DNA from: Anaerolineales bacterium
GTDB taxonomy: Bacteria; Chloroflexota; Anaerolineae; Anaerolineales; UBA11657
Direction of reading: 5' to 3'
DNA: 7,424 bases
NCBI GenBank assembly: GCA_947503585.1
Contig: CANNEJ010000065.1
Span: 1-7,424 of the forward strand
Shown here: piece by piece, positions 1-6,131 of the stretch
How the letters are laid out: every line of letters begins with the position of its first letter
Numbering within the stretch: position 1 is the first letter of the stretch
Made by a program: the position numbers and the translations under genes
The notes under the pieces: generated by a model
The model's database searches: none
The model's input: the letters and a program-made list of their open reading frames with translations, nothing else
What the model was told of the DNA's origin: nothing

Positions 1-101
1 ATGCTGCGCACAACGCTGAGGCAGTACCGCTGCCCGCGTTTCAGAACGGGGATGTGGTCGGCTTGCCGCCAGAGTCGGTCATGCTGCTGCTGCTGAAGTA
101 A
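1..101 (+). CDS. C-terminal end of a probable glycoside hydrolase (5' end outside window)
   Basis: Reading from base 3, the frame is open to a TAA at 99-101 and gives 32 residues. It ends in a hydrophobic strand with the pattern FQNGDVVGLPPESVMLLLLK. A 'LPP-x-S-V' turn followed by a run of aliphatic residues at the very C-terminus is typical of the beta-sandwich that closes many glycoside hydrolases (GH5, GH30, GH39, GH51 and related). That is family knowledge. The catalytic domain is not in the window, so neither the GH family nor the substrate can be given. The gene reads in the same direction as the downstream sugar-type cluster, but about 490 bases of decayed sequence lie between them, so a shared operon is doubtful. 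A C-terminal strand from another beta-sandwich protein is the main alternative. Confidence 0.55.
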   Translation, partial: AAHNAEAVPLPAFQNGDVVGLPPESVMLLLLK

Positions 102-208
102 TGACGACTTTGGAACTTCCAGCAGCGGAGGCGGGTTTATTGCCTCGAGCTGCGGGGATGGCTCTGCGCGATCTGGTATCCGGTGTGCCGCGCCGCGCCG
201 CTCCGTAG
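101..208 (+). CDS. Possible short coupled ORF (35 aa), maybe the stub of a lost gene
   Basis: An ATG at 101 shares its A with the TAA stop of the preceding gene (TAATG), an arrangement typical of translational coupling. The frame runs 35 codons (start MTTLELPAAEAG, end SGVPRRAAP) to a TAG at 206-208. The product is rich in Ala, Leu and Arg. No domain can be recognised and there is no clear Shine-Dalgarno site. The length and the sudden stop in a gene-poor region fit the N-terminal stub of a once longer operon partner. Equally, it may be a chance ORF. Confidence 0.22.
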   Translation: MTTLELPAAEAGLLPRAAGMALRDLVSGVPRRAAP

Positions 209-338
209 TCTACTTGGGCAGTATTGGGGGCGCTGGCCCGGTAGGCCAAATACTACCGAAAACTTACCCGGTTCTGCGGTTGGCTATGTTCGCGCTCGGC
301 TCGTCGTTTGCAGCACGCGCGCTATTTCGGGTAAGCCA
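102..338. other. Gene-poor stretch between the GH end and the minus-strand relic
   Basis: Apart from the possible 35-codon ORF and the inverted repeat at 239-258, I see no coding region with recognisable motifs on either strand. Two + strand frames stay open through about 205-345, but their translations have no family signature. This segment lies between two 3' ends that converge (GH gene on +, relic on minus), so terminators would be expected. No stem followed by a T-run is visible. Confidence 0.5.
239..258. repeat. 6-bp perfect inverted repeat, 8-nt loop
   Basis: CGGTAG at 239-244 is the reverse complement of CTACCG at 253-258, with the loop GCCAAATA. It lies in the convergent gap between the GH gene end and the minus-strand relic, where a bidirectional terminator could sit. 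There is no U-tract on either side (AAAACTT follows on the + strand), so an intrinsic terminator is not supported. The short arms may be chance. Confidence 0.25.
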
Positions 339-509
339 TCAAGTATGACCCGCGGATAGTAAATTAGGTTCGCTCATTGCTTGGATGGCATCCCGGTACG
401 CAAAATTTGCCGGCAGGCCTCCCGTGTGGATGAAAATCACCAAGTCTCGGCTTGTCAGTTCCCCCGATTCTCTTGCGTGAATTAGACCCGCGATGGCCTT
501 TCCGGTGTA
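339..509 (-). pseudogene. 3' relic of a D-cysteine desulfhydrase / ACC deaminase family gene
   Basis: On the minus strand one frame is open from a TGA at 540-542 down to a stop at 339-341. From about 509 onward it carries the C-terminal signature of the PLP-dependent D-cysteine desulfhydrase/ACC deaminase family: YTGKAIAGLIHA, about 15 residues of linker, then IFIHTGGLPANFAY. About 15 further residues and the stop follow. Family members are about 330 aa, and only about 56 residues remain. The PLP-lysine domain is absent, and upstream of YTGK the match is lost at once and a stop occurs 10 codons earlier. No start codon precedes the conserved block, so this is a 5'-truncated remnant and not a small gene. 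The break at about 510 lies only about 45-80 bases from the promoter and start of the next cluster, as if the cluster's arrival removed the 5' part. The family call is firm; the exact enzyme is not. Confidence 0.62.
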
Positions 510-554
510 CCGCGAGAATCGTGTGACTCTCGTTTTAGATCAGGTTATGTTTGA

Positions 555-582
555 TTGAAAGAAAAACGATTTGTAATAAAAT
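555..582 (+). promoter_or_regulatory. Candidate sigma70-type promoter for the cluster, probably leaderless
   Basis: TTGAAA at 555-560 (5/6 to the -35 consensus) and TAAAAT at 577-582 (5/6 to the -10 consensus) are 16 bases apart. Transcription would start near 589-590, on or beside the A of the ATG at 590. No Shine-Dalgarno sequence precedes that ATG. A -10 box about 7 bases before the start codon is the known geometry of leaderless bacterial mRNAs. An alternative -10, TGTAAT at 572-577, pairs with TTGATT at 551-556 at a shorter 15-base spacing. This is an inference from matching, not proof. Confidence 0.4.
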
Positions 583-597
583 TGGTACCATGACCAA
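582..597. promoter_or_regulatory. Dyad symmetry over the predicted transcription/translation start
   Basis: TGGTACCA at 583-590 is a perfect 8-bp palindrome. TTGGT (582-586) and ACCAA (593-597) form a second, wider dyad around it. Both overlap the expected +1 and the ATG at 590, a place where a repressor would block initiation. No regulator gene is in the window to pair with it, and 8-bp palindromes occur by chance. Confidence 0.22.
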
Positions 598-1687
598 CTT
601 TGAAACGAGAATTGATCTATACCCCGGCCTATTTACCGAAAGAGAAAAACCATTTCTGCAGGCAGGCCCACTGGCCGCTTCCGTTTTTCAGTTTTCAACA
701 GGTGTATGCGCTGTCAGATTGCAAAATGAGTTGGGTGCGCTGGTAATGCTGCCCTTTCAGGGCCAGCAGATCTGGTCGGCAGAGTTTGGCAACCGCAACC
801 TGACAATGAAGTCGGTGTTTCCGGAGCCGCGCCCGAACCAGCCATACTTGGGCACCTACGGTGGTTTCTTTTTGCACTGTGGCTTTACAGCAATGGGTGC
901 GCCGGGCAAGAACGACACACACTCTTTGCACGGCGAATTGCCAAATGCCGCGTATTCGCACGCGCATTTAGTGATTGGCTCCGACAACAAGGGGGCTTAC
1001 ATAGGGCTGGGCGGAAAGTACCAGCACACTGCCGCATTGAATTACAACTATCTAGCTGCGCCACTTGTGAAGTTGTATGCTGGATCTGCGCTCTTCAATG
1101 TTGCTTTGAAAGTAACTAATTTGCGTCGGGTGGAGTTGGAGTATATGTACATGGCGCACATCAACTTCCGCCCGGTGGACAATGGGCGATTGGTGTACTG
1201 CGCGCCTTGTACACCGGAGACTGTGAGTGTACGCAAAGATATCCCAACCCACATTAAGGTGCCGGCAGGTTACCGCGAGTTTGTAGAAGAAATAGCGCGC
1301 AACCCGGCCAGCCACAATGTATTGAAGCCTGGTTTGTCATTTAACCCCGAACTCGTAATGATGCTTGCTTATCTTTCTGACGAGGCTGGGTGGGCGCACA
1401 GTATGCAAATTTTGCCCGATGGCACGGCCGACTACGTGGCACACCGGCCAGAACAACTTGATAAAGTGGTGCGCTGGATAGCGCGCCCCGCCGACCATGA
1501 TGCACTAGGCCTGGCATTGCCGGCCACGGCAGGCCCAGAGGGCTACACTGTCGAAAAGTCCAAAGGCAATGTAAAAGTTCTCGCAGCACACGGCGAATGG
1601 CAGGCTGACTTAGAGATTGGAGCATTGTCTGCCGGCGAGGCGCAGGCCATGGAGGGCAAGATTGCGAAAATTCTGGCCCAGGCATGA
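590..1687 (+). CDS. DUF4432 family protein (aldose 1-epimerase / galactose-mutarotase-like)
   Basis: The 365-residue protein matches the DUF4432 branch of the galactose-mutarotase-like beta-sandwich fold. Numbered from ATG 590, the block FFLHCGFTAMGAPGKNDTHS leads into LHGELPNAAY with His114. YMYMAHINFRP supplies His190, and the end GPEGYTVEKSKGNVKVL is followed by a typical closing segment (LEIGALSAGEAQ). The two histidines sit where mutarotases keep their catalytic pair, and Glu318 or Glu322 may be the acid partner; this assignment is by analogy. There is no signal peptide, so it is probably cytoplasmic. The likely role is interconverting anomers of a sugar, or binding a sugar derivative, before oxidation by downstream dehydrogenases. 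The same frame extends upstream to a TTG at 551 (378 aa). I prefer ATG 590 because the extra 13 residues (Ile/Lys-rich) are unlike the family and overlap the promoter-like boxes. It is the first gene of the cluster, 95 bases before the M20 gene. Confidence 0.84.
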   Translation: MTNFETRIDLYPGLFTEREKPFLQAGPLAASVFQFSTGVCAVRLQNELGALVMLPFQGQQIWSAEFGNRNLTMKSVFPEPRPNQPYLGTYGGFFLHCGFTAMGAPGKNDTHSLHGELPNAAYSHAHLVIGSDNKGAYIGLGGKYQHTAALNYNYLAAPLVKLYAGSALFNVALKVTNLRRVELEYMYMAHINFRPVDNGRLVYCAPCTPETVSVRKDIPTHIKVPAGYREFVEEIARNPASHNVLKPGLSFNPELVMMLAYLSDEAGWAHSMQILPDGTADYVAHRPEQLDKVVRWIARPADHDALGLALPATAGPEGYTVEKSKGNVKVLAAHGEWQADLEIGALSAGEAQAMEGKIAKILAQA

Positions 1688-1782
1688 CGGTGGCGTCGGC
1701 CAGGCATTTGTTGCTGCACTTCGTTCTCGGACTGCATACTTTAGTTTCACCCAGACTGTGCTGATGTGAACCACGGCGCAAC

Positions 1783-2922
1783 ATGGTGATTGCTGATGAA
1801 ATTCTGGCCGGCTGGCTGAGCCGGCTTGTGCAGATTCCGAGCGTCACTCCGGTGCAGGCTGGCGCGCGCAGCGGACAAACTGGCGAAGCTCAAATTGTCT
1901 CGGAAATTTCCAAATGGTTCAAAGCCCTGGGTGGTGAGGTGCACGTAGACGAGTGCATTCCGGGGCGGCCGAGTGTCTACGGAGTGTTTCCCGGCAATAC
2001 CAACCGGTGGGTGGCGTTGGACGTCCATACAGATACCGTTGGGGTGGAACAAATGTCCGGCGACCCATTCAGCGGCGAAGCTCGCGGTGGGCGGGTTTAT
2101 GGCCGCGGGGCAGTTGACACAAAGGCGAGCCTTGCGGTGGCCCTGGCATTGCTTGAGGCGCTGCACGCTACTAAATCAAAGCCGCAACCCAATCTGCTGA
2201 TTGCCGCATCTGCTGATGAGGAGGATCAGGCGCGCGGGGCACCTGCTTTTGCAGAATGGGTGCGCCGACGCTCAATTGTGCTCGACCAACTCATGGTAGC
2301 TGAACCAACTGAATGCCTGCCAATTCATGGCCACCGCGGTGTGGTGCGTTTAAGGTGTGATATAGCCGGCCAGTCTGCTCATAGCGCCCAGCCGCAAAAC
2401 GGAAAGAATGCCATTACCGCTGGCGCGCAACTGGCGCTGGAATTTGTGGCGGAGCATGAGCGCTTGCAGCTTACCAACCCTGAGTCTGCCCTTGGTCCGG
2501 GGGCGCTTACTGTTACGCTCATTAGTGGCGGCCGCGGGTTGAACATCGTGCCGGATGAATGCAGCCTGTCTATCGATCGGCGCGTTGTAACCGGGGAGCA
2601 GCCGGATGAGATCATTGCATCGCTAACAGAGCTGGCGCAGCGCGTTTGTCCCCTGCCGGTAAAGGTCACAAAACTTTTGGCAGTCGGCGCATTTTTACAG
2701 GCACCTGATACACCATGGCTCAAAGAGCTGGCTGCGTGCTCCGGCACTGCGGCAGCCCTGGCTCCGTATGGCACAAACGCATGGGCCTACGGCAGTTTGG
2801 CGCGCGAGTGCGTGGTGTTGGGTCCCGGTTCAATCGACCAGGCGCATGGGGTTGAAGAGTGGGTGGCGATCAGCGAGCTTTCGAAGCTGGCGCGGATCTA
2901 TTCGCAGTGGTGGGGCATCTAG
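1783..2922 (+). CDS. M20 family metallo-hydrolase (ArgE/DapE-like deacylase)
   Basis: This 379-residue protein has the full M20 set. The metal ligand and catalytic motif is ALDVHTDTV (His82, Asp84), followed by RGAVDTKAS (bridging Asp112), SADEEDQA (general base Glu146, ligand Glu147), AEPTECL (Glu174) and GPGSIDQAHGVEEW (His355). The lid/dimerisation domain lies at about 180-290 and includes GQSAHSAQP with His200, the residue that reaches across the dimer. Length and layout match acetylornithine deacetylase, succinyl-diaminopimelate desuccinylase and related zinc or cobalt amide hydrolases. No key residue is missing, so an active cytoplasmic enzyme that removes an acyl group or splits a small amide is expected. 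The cluster contains no other arginine or lysine biosynthesis gene, so a catabolic deacylation is more likely than ArgE or DapE proper (inference). An in-frame TGA at 1762-1764 limits the start. No clear ribosome site precedes ATG 1783, and GTG 1786 is an alternative. Confidence 0.9.
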   Translation: MVIADEILAGWLSRLVQIPSVTPVQAGARSGQTGEAQIVSEISKWFKALGGEVHVDECIPGRPSVYGVFPGNTNRWVALDVHTDTVGVEQMSGDPFSGEARGGRVYGRGAVDTKASLAVALALLEALHATKSKPQPNLLIAASADEEDQARGAPAFAEWVRRRSIVLDQLMVAEPTECLPIHGHRGVVRLRCDIAGQSAHSAQPQNGKNAITAGAQLALEFVAEHERLQLTNPESALGPGALTVTLISGGRGLNIVPDECSLSIDRRVVTGEQPDEIIASLTELAQRVCPLPVKVTKLLAVGAFLQAPDTPWLKELAACSGTAAALAPYGTNAWAYGSLARECVVLGPGSIDQAHGVEEWVAISELSKLARIYSQWWGI

Positions 2923-2962
2923 CTGCTTTGTGATCGGTGCAGCAGTATTTAGCGAGGTAATT

Positions 2963-3949
2963 ATGAAACCAGTGCGGATCGGAGTGGTGGGAGTGGGCAA
3001 CTTTGGGCGGCTGCATGCGCGCACACTGGCCGGGCTTGCGGAAGCAGAATTGGTTGCGCTGGTGGACGGCCGCGCAGAACGGCTGGCCCAGTTGACACAG
3101 GAGCTGCCGGGTGTGAAGGGTTACGCTGATTTAGGAGCAGCGCTGCGCGAATCGGACGCCGCAGCGTGGGTGGTGGCAACCCAGACGGCAACACACGTCC
3201 CACTCGCAGCGCAGGTATTGGCAACGGGTGCAAGCGTATTGGTGGAGAAGCCGCTGGCAGCGGACCTGGCATCAGCCCGCAGCCTGGCGCATTTGGTAGC
3301 CCCCGAATCGCGCAACCTGATGCTTGGTCATATACTTTTGTTTGCCAGTGAATTTCGCAGTTTTATACGTGAGACAAAACAACGCGATCCTTTGGTTTAC
3401 TTTCATTCGTTTCGGCACCGTCCGACCACAACCGCCGACCTCTTCCCGGGCGAAAATCCTTTCCGCTTATTGATGGTTCATGATCTCTATATGGCTTTTG
3501 TTCTGGCACAGGGCGCAGAGCCCGTTCGGGCAATGGGCAGGCTGCATCCCAGTGCGGCAGGCGGCTTCGATCTGGCGCGTGGCGAGCTGGAATGGGCCAA
3601 TGGTTTATGGGGTTCTTTCACAACCTCGTACCTGACGCCGCCCGGCATGGCGCCCGACGGCTTTGACCGGCTTGAGGCATTTGGTAAAACCTGGGCAGCA
3701 CGCCTCGAAATGAATCCGCGTCCCTTCACACTGTGGTCTGATCGGGCTGAGTGGCCGCTGGCACTGGACATTGATGATGATCCGGCAGCGCCGCAAGGAT
3801 GGATGGCGGAAGAGCTGCGCTGCTTCTGCCGGGTTGTGCAAGGCCAGGCCAAAGTTCCATTTGGCGCGCGCTATGAGGACGGCTTAAAAATTCTTGGCTG
3901 GCTGGAGCGCTTGGAGCGCTCTGCGGCCGATGATGGCGCAGTGTGTTAG
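2963..3949 (+). CDS. Gfo/Idh/MocA family NAD(P)-dependent oxidoreductase
   Basis: The 328-residue protein opens with a Rossmann fold, RIGVVGVGNFGRLHA (GxGxxG at residues 10-15), and Asp35 at the end of beta-2 (ALVDGRAER). The family signature LVEKPLA follows, with Glu95-Lys96-Pro97; this lysine is the usual catalytic or substrate-binding residue. GHILLF at 122 and MVHDLYMAF with His173-Asp174 are the C-terminal alpha/beta domain motifs that hold the substrate. Members oxidise or reduce sugars, inositols and their derivatives. The substrate cannot be read from these motifs. The frame is open upstream to an ATG at 2768 inside the M20 gene, but the GxGxxG fold and a Shine-Dalgarno GAGG (2954-2957), five bases before ATG 2963, fix the start here. 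The gap to the M20 gene is 40 bases, which supports one transcript. The C-terminal third is less typical than the N-terminus. Confidence 0.92.
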   Translation: MKPVRIGVVGVGNFGRLHARTLAGLAEAELVALVDGRAERLAQLTQELPGVKGYADLGAALRESDAAAWVVATQTATHVPLAAQVLATGASVLVEKPLAADLASARSLAHLVAPESRNLMLGHILLFASEFRSFIRETKQRDPLVYFHSFRHRPTTTADLFPGENPFRLLMVHDLYMAFVLAQGAEPVRAMGRLHPSAAGGFDLARGELEWANGLWGSFTTSYLTPPGMAPDGFDRLEAFGKTWAARLEMNPRPFTLWSDRAEWPLALDIDDDPAAPQGWMAEELRCFCRVVQGQAKVPFGARYEDGLKILGWLERLERSAADDGAVC

Positions 3950-4023
3950 AGATGCTTTGGATTGCATTGCGCCGATGCAGTGCTGATTTGGCCGCAGTGC
4001 CGTAGACCGGACGCAAAATGACT

Positions 4024-4029
4024 TGGGGG
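4024..4029 (+). promoter_or_regulatory. Ribosome binding site of the class V aminotransferase gene
   Basis: A TGGGGG run at 4024-4029, continued by A (GGGGGA), ends seven bases before ATG 4037 and supports that start. An earlier ATG at 4018 is in another frame and stops after ten codons. Confidence 0.5.
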
Positions 4030-4036
4030 ACTTTTA

Positions 4037-5182
4037 ATGTTAAATGCTGAAAGCCGGGACCGGGACTTCCCCTCCCTTAAGAAGATGACCTACTTGAATA
4101 CTGCGGCCGAAGGAATTCCGCCCAAGGCAGTGGGCGCTGCGCTGGAGCAGTACGCACGCGACAAACTACTGGGGATGGATGGCCGCCTCCAGCACTTTGC
4201 AGAGCTGGAGGCTGCGCGCAGGCTGACGGCGGAGTTTTTTGGCCTGACAACTGCAGAAGTGGCGATTTGTTCGTGCAGTTCCGAAGCCTTCAACCTTGCT
4301 GCGCTTGCGCTGCAGCTTGCTGAGGGCGATGAGGTTGTGATTAACGACCTTGACTATCCGGCCGGCGCCACACCATGGCTGCAAGCCAACTGCCCGGCAA
4401 CCGTGAAGATTTGGCGTTCACGCGCGGGCGAGCTGCATGTTGCGGACCTGATCCCGCTGTTGGGAACACGTACGCGCCTCGTGACCACCTCCCTTGTTAG
4501 CTTCTTTAATGGTTTTATGCTATCCCTTCCGCCTGTCGTGGAGGCGGTGCACACGCACTCGCCGGCGCTGTTTGCGGTTGATGTGACCCAGGCGTTGGGG
4601 CGCGTTCCGCTGGAGCTTGGCGGTGTTGATTTGATTGTTAGCAGCACCCACAAGTGGATCATGGCCAGCCACGGGGGTGGTCTGGTGGGCGTGCCGGCGG
4701 CGCGCGCTGCAGAGTGGACGGTGCCGGCCGGGGGATGGTTTCACCTGAACAATCCGATGCCACTAGGTCCGGGTCGGCTTGACCCGGTGCAGAGCCAGGC
4801 GGGTGCACCCAGCTTTGCGGTGGGCATGCCGAACTTTCCGGCCATCTACGCCATTAGAGCCGCGTTGGATTATCTTCAGGGCGTGGGCGTTGCTGCAATC
4901 GAAGCCACGGCGCGGCCGCTGGTACAAGCTTGTTACGCCGGCATCAAACAGCTGCCGGTTGAAATGCTAACTCCGGCCGGCGACGCGGTTCAAGCCGGCA
5001 TCATTGCGTTCCGGCATCCGGAGATGGAGGCAATCCAACGAAAACTGCATGCGGCCGCTATTCATGTGATGGCCGCTGCCGGCCGGGTGCGCATTGCATT
5101 GCATGGCTACAACACCATGGCTGATGTGGAGCATTTACTGGAAACGCTTGCTGCGGCGCTGCGCGATGTCAATGCGGGCTGA
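4037..5182 (+). CDS. Class V aminotransferase-fold PLP enzyme (cysteine desulfurase / isopenicillin-N-epimerase-like)
   Basis: The 381-residue protein is a fold-type I PLP enzyme of class V. It starts with the usual YLNTAAEGIPP (residues 19-29). CSCSSEAFNLAA at 78-89 is the phosphate-binding turn. LFAVDVTQALGRVPLEL carries Asp182, which pairs with the pyridine nitrogen, and Gln185. DLIVSSTHKWIMASHGGG carries the Schiff-base Lys206. The C-terminal domain ends with GRVRIALHGYNTMADVEHLL, the standard class V finish. No cysteine-bearing loop or partner protein for sulfur transfer is seen nearby, so an Fe-S desulfurase role is unlikely. Known relatives include aminotransferases, epimerases and C-N or C-S lyases. 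In this context it probably handles an amino group of the pathway intermediate, perhaps one freed by the M20 hydrolase (inference). The 87-base gap after the oxidoreductase has no clear terminator. The stop overlaps the next gene. Confidence 0.9.
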   Translation: MLNAESRDRDFPSLKKMTYLNTAAEGIPPKAVGAALEQYARDKLLGMDGRLQHFAELEAARRLTAEFFGLTTAEVAICSCSSEAFNLAALALQLAEGDEVVINDLDYPAGATPWLQANCPATVKIWRSRAGELHVADLIPLLGTRTRLVTTSLVSFFNGFMLSLPPVVEAVHTHSPALFAVDVTQALGRVPLELGGVDLIVSSTHKWIMASHGGGLVGVPAARAAEWTVPAGGWFHLNNPMPLGPGRLDPVQSQAGAPSFAVGMPNFPAIYAIRAALDYLQGVGVAAIEATARPLVQACYAGIKQLPVEMLTPAGDAVQAGIIAFRHPEMEAIQRKLHAAAIHVMAAAGRVRIALHGYNTMADVEHLLETLAAALRDVNAG

Positions 5183-6008
5183 TGCGCATTTGCATTTCTT
5201 CCGGCCGGGCTATGCGGCAGTGCTGCCGGATAGCTGCCGCCGGCAGCTGCCCGATGAGGTTACTTTGTATGCGGCACTCGCGCAGCAGCTTGCGATTCAA
5301 CAGGTACTTGCCGTTGGCTATGAAGGCCAGGCATGGGCCGCCGGAAACAACATTTATCTGGCCGAACTGGCAGGCGCGCAACCATGGATCAGGCCGGCTG
5401 CCTTCGTGGGAGATCCGGCGCAGCTTGATATTGCCGCGTTGGAGAAATTGGCCGCGCAGAAATTTGTTGGGTTGAGTGTGTATGTATTTGATGATGGGAT
5501 TGAGAGCGCGCTCGCCCGGGTTGATGCAGCGGTTTGGGCTTGGCTTGAAAAGCGGCGCTGGCTCATAAGTGTAAATTCGAAGGGTGCGCGCTGGGCGGCA
5601 TTTGTGCCGGTGCTCGAGCGCCACCCGCAGCTGCGGCTTCTGGTGTCGCATTTGGGTCTACCCCCCGCTGTTGAAGGCACAATGACTGAAGCGTCTGTAC
5701 ACCAAAGACTGGGTTCGGTAAAGGCGCTTGCTCGCTTCCCCGGTGTGTGCGTTAAGCTGAGTGGGTTCTATGCGCTCACCGTCCCGGGCTATGACTACCC
5801 GCATCGCAACGCGTGGCCATACGTGGCAGTGCTGATTGAAAGCTTTGGCGTGCAACGGCTGTTGTGGGGCTCGGACTTTAGCCCAAGCTTGGAAGTCGTC
5901 AGTTTTCCACAAACCATCGGGTTGCTGGCACAGATGCCGTTTCTAACTGACAAAGACCGCGAGCAGATTGAGGGAACGAATCTTTTGCGGATTTTGGGTG
6001 AAGTGTAG
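5172..6008 (+). CDS. Amidohydrolase family protein (Amidohydro_2, lactonase-type TIM barrel)
   Basis: The 278-residue protein begins with the metal-binding RADAHLHFF (His6, His8) after a very short leader, as in L-fuconolactonase, 2-pyrone-4,6-dicarboxylate lactonase and related PF04909 enzymes. LLVSHLGLPP gives His160, VKLSGFYAL the next strand, and LLWGSDFSPSL the conserved Asp235 near the end of the barrel. Length fits the family. Members open sugar lactones or decarboxylate small acids, usually with a divalent metal. The reaction here is most likely hydrolysis of a lactone made by one of the neighbouring dehydrogenases (inference). The gene overlaps the preceding stop by 11 bases in another frame. 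ATG 5166 is an alternative start (two extra residues, Met-Ser). Neither start has a Shine-Dalgarno site, so coupling to the upstream gene is likely. The frame stays open further upstream to 5094, but that extension lies within the aminotransferase gene and lacks family character. Confidence 0.88.
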   Translation: MRADAHLHFFRPGYAAVLPDSCRRQLPDEVTLYAALAQQLAIQQVLAVGYEGQAWAAGNNIYLAELAGAQPWIRPAAFVGDPAQLDIAALEKLAAQKFVGLSVYVFDDGIESALARVDAAVWAWLEKRRWLISVNSKGARWAAFVPVLERHPQLRLLVSHLGLPPAVEGTMTEASVHQRLGSVKALARFPGVCVKLSGFYALTVPGYDYPHRNAWPYVAVLIESFGVQRLLWGSDFSPSLEVVSFPQTIGLLAQMPFLTDKDREQIEGTNLLRILGEV

Positions 6009-6075
6009 TTTCTAAGTTACTATTGTCTTCTCGAGGGTAGTGAGCGTTTCTGAAGTGTTTGGCGGAAAAAGAAAT

Positions 6076-6089
6076 TTCCCAGATGGGAA
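6076..6089. promoter_or_regulatory. Operator-like dyad upstream of the SDR gene
   Basis: TTCCCA (6076-6081) and TGGGAA (6084-6089) are perfect 6-bp inverted arms around a 2-base centre (GA). The site lies in the 123-base gap between the amidohydrolase and SDR genes, 43 bases before ATG 6132. Its size and symmetry suit a dimeric regulator. No T-run follows, and the 2-base centre is too tight for an RNA hairpin loop, so a protein site is more likely than a terminator. No cognate regulator gene is visible. Confidence 0.33.
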
Positions 6090-6119
6090 CAGATCTTTGC
6101 GGTTTTTGAGTTTTAGCCA

Positions 6120-6124
6120 GAGGG
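6120..6124 (+). promoter_or_regulatory. Ribosome binding site deciding the SDR start
   Basis: GAGGG at 6120-6124 is seven bases from ATG 6132 but only four from the in-frame TTG at 6129, which favours the ATG. Confidence 0.6.
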
Positions 6125-6131
6125 TAAATTG

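Noticed and set aside
81..98. CTG repeat run (four CTG codons) as a microsatellite
   Set aside because: It encodes the aliphatic C-terminal strand of the GH-like protein and is too short to be a meaningful repeat.
1675..1710. Repeated CCAGGCAT/GCCAGGCAT around the DUF4432 stop
   Set aside because: Only an 8-base direct repeat, partly in coding sequence, with no second signal to make it a mobile-element or regulatory site.
1341..1847. Minus-strand open frame of 168 codons
   Set aside because: It lies opposite the DUF4432 gene and the start of the M20 gene, both of which have clear family motifs. Its own translation is Ser/Pro/Arg-rich with no domain. It is a shadow of the coding strand.
2768..2962. 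Upstream extension of the Gfo/Idh/MocA frame
   Set aside because: The 65 extra residues are Trp/Arg/Ser-rich and lie within the M20 gene. The Rossmann motif begins right after ATG 2963, which has a good GAGG site.
5182..5475. Plus-strand 97-codon frame starting at the TGATG of the aminotransferase stop
   Set aside because: Although the stop/start overlap looks like coupling, the translation is Arg/Ser-rich and has no motif, while the other frame carries the HxH-containing amidohydrolase.
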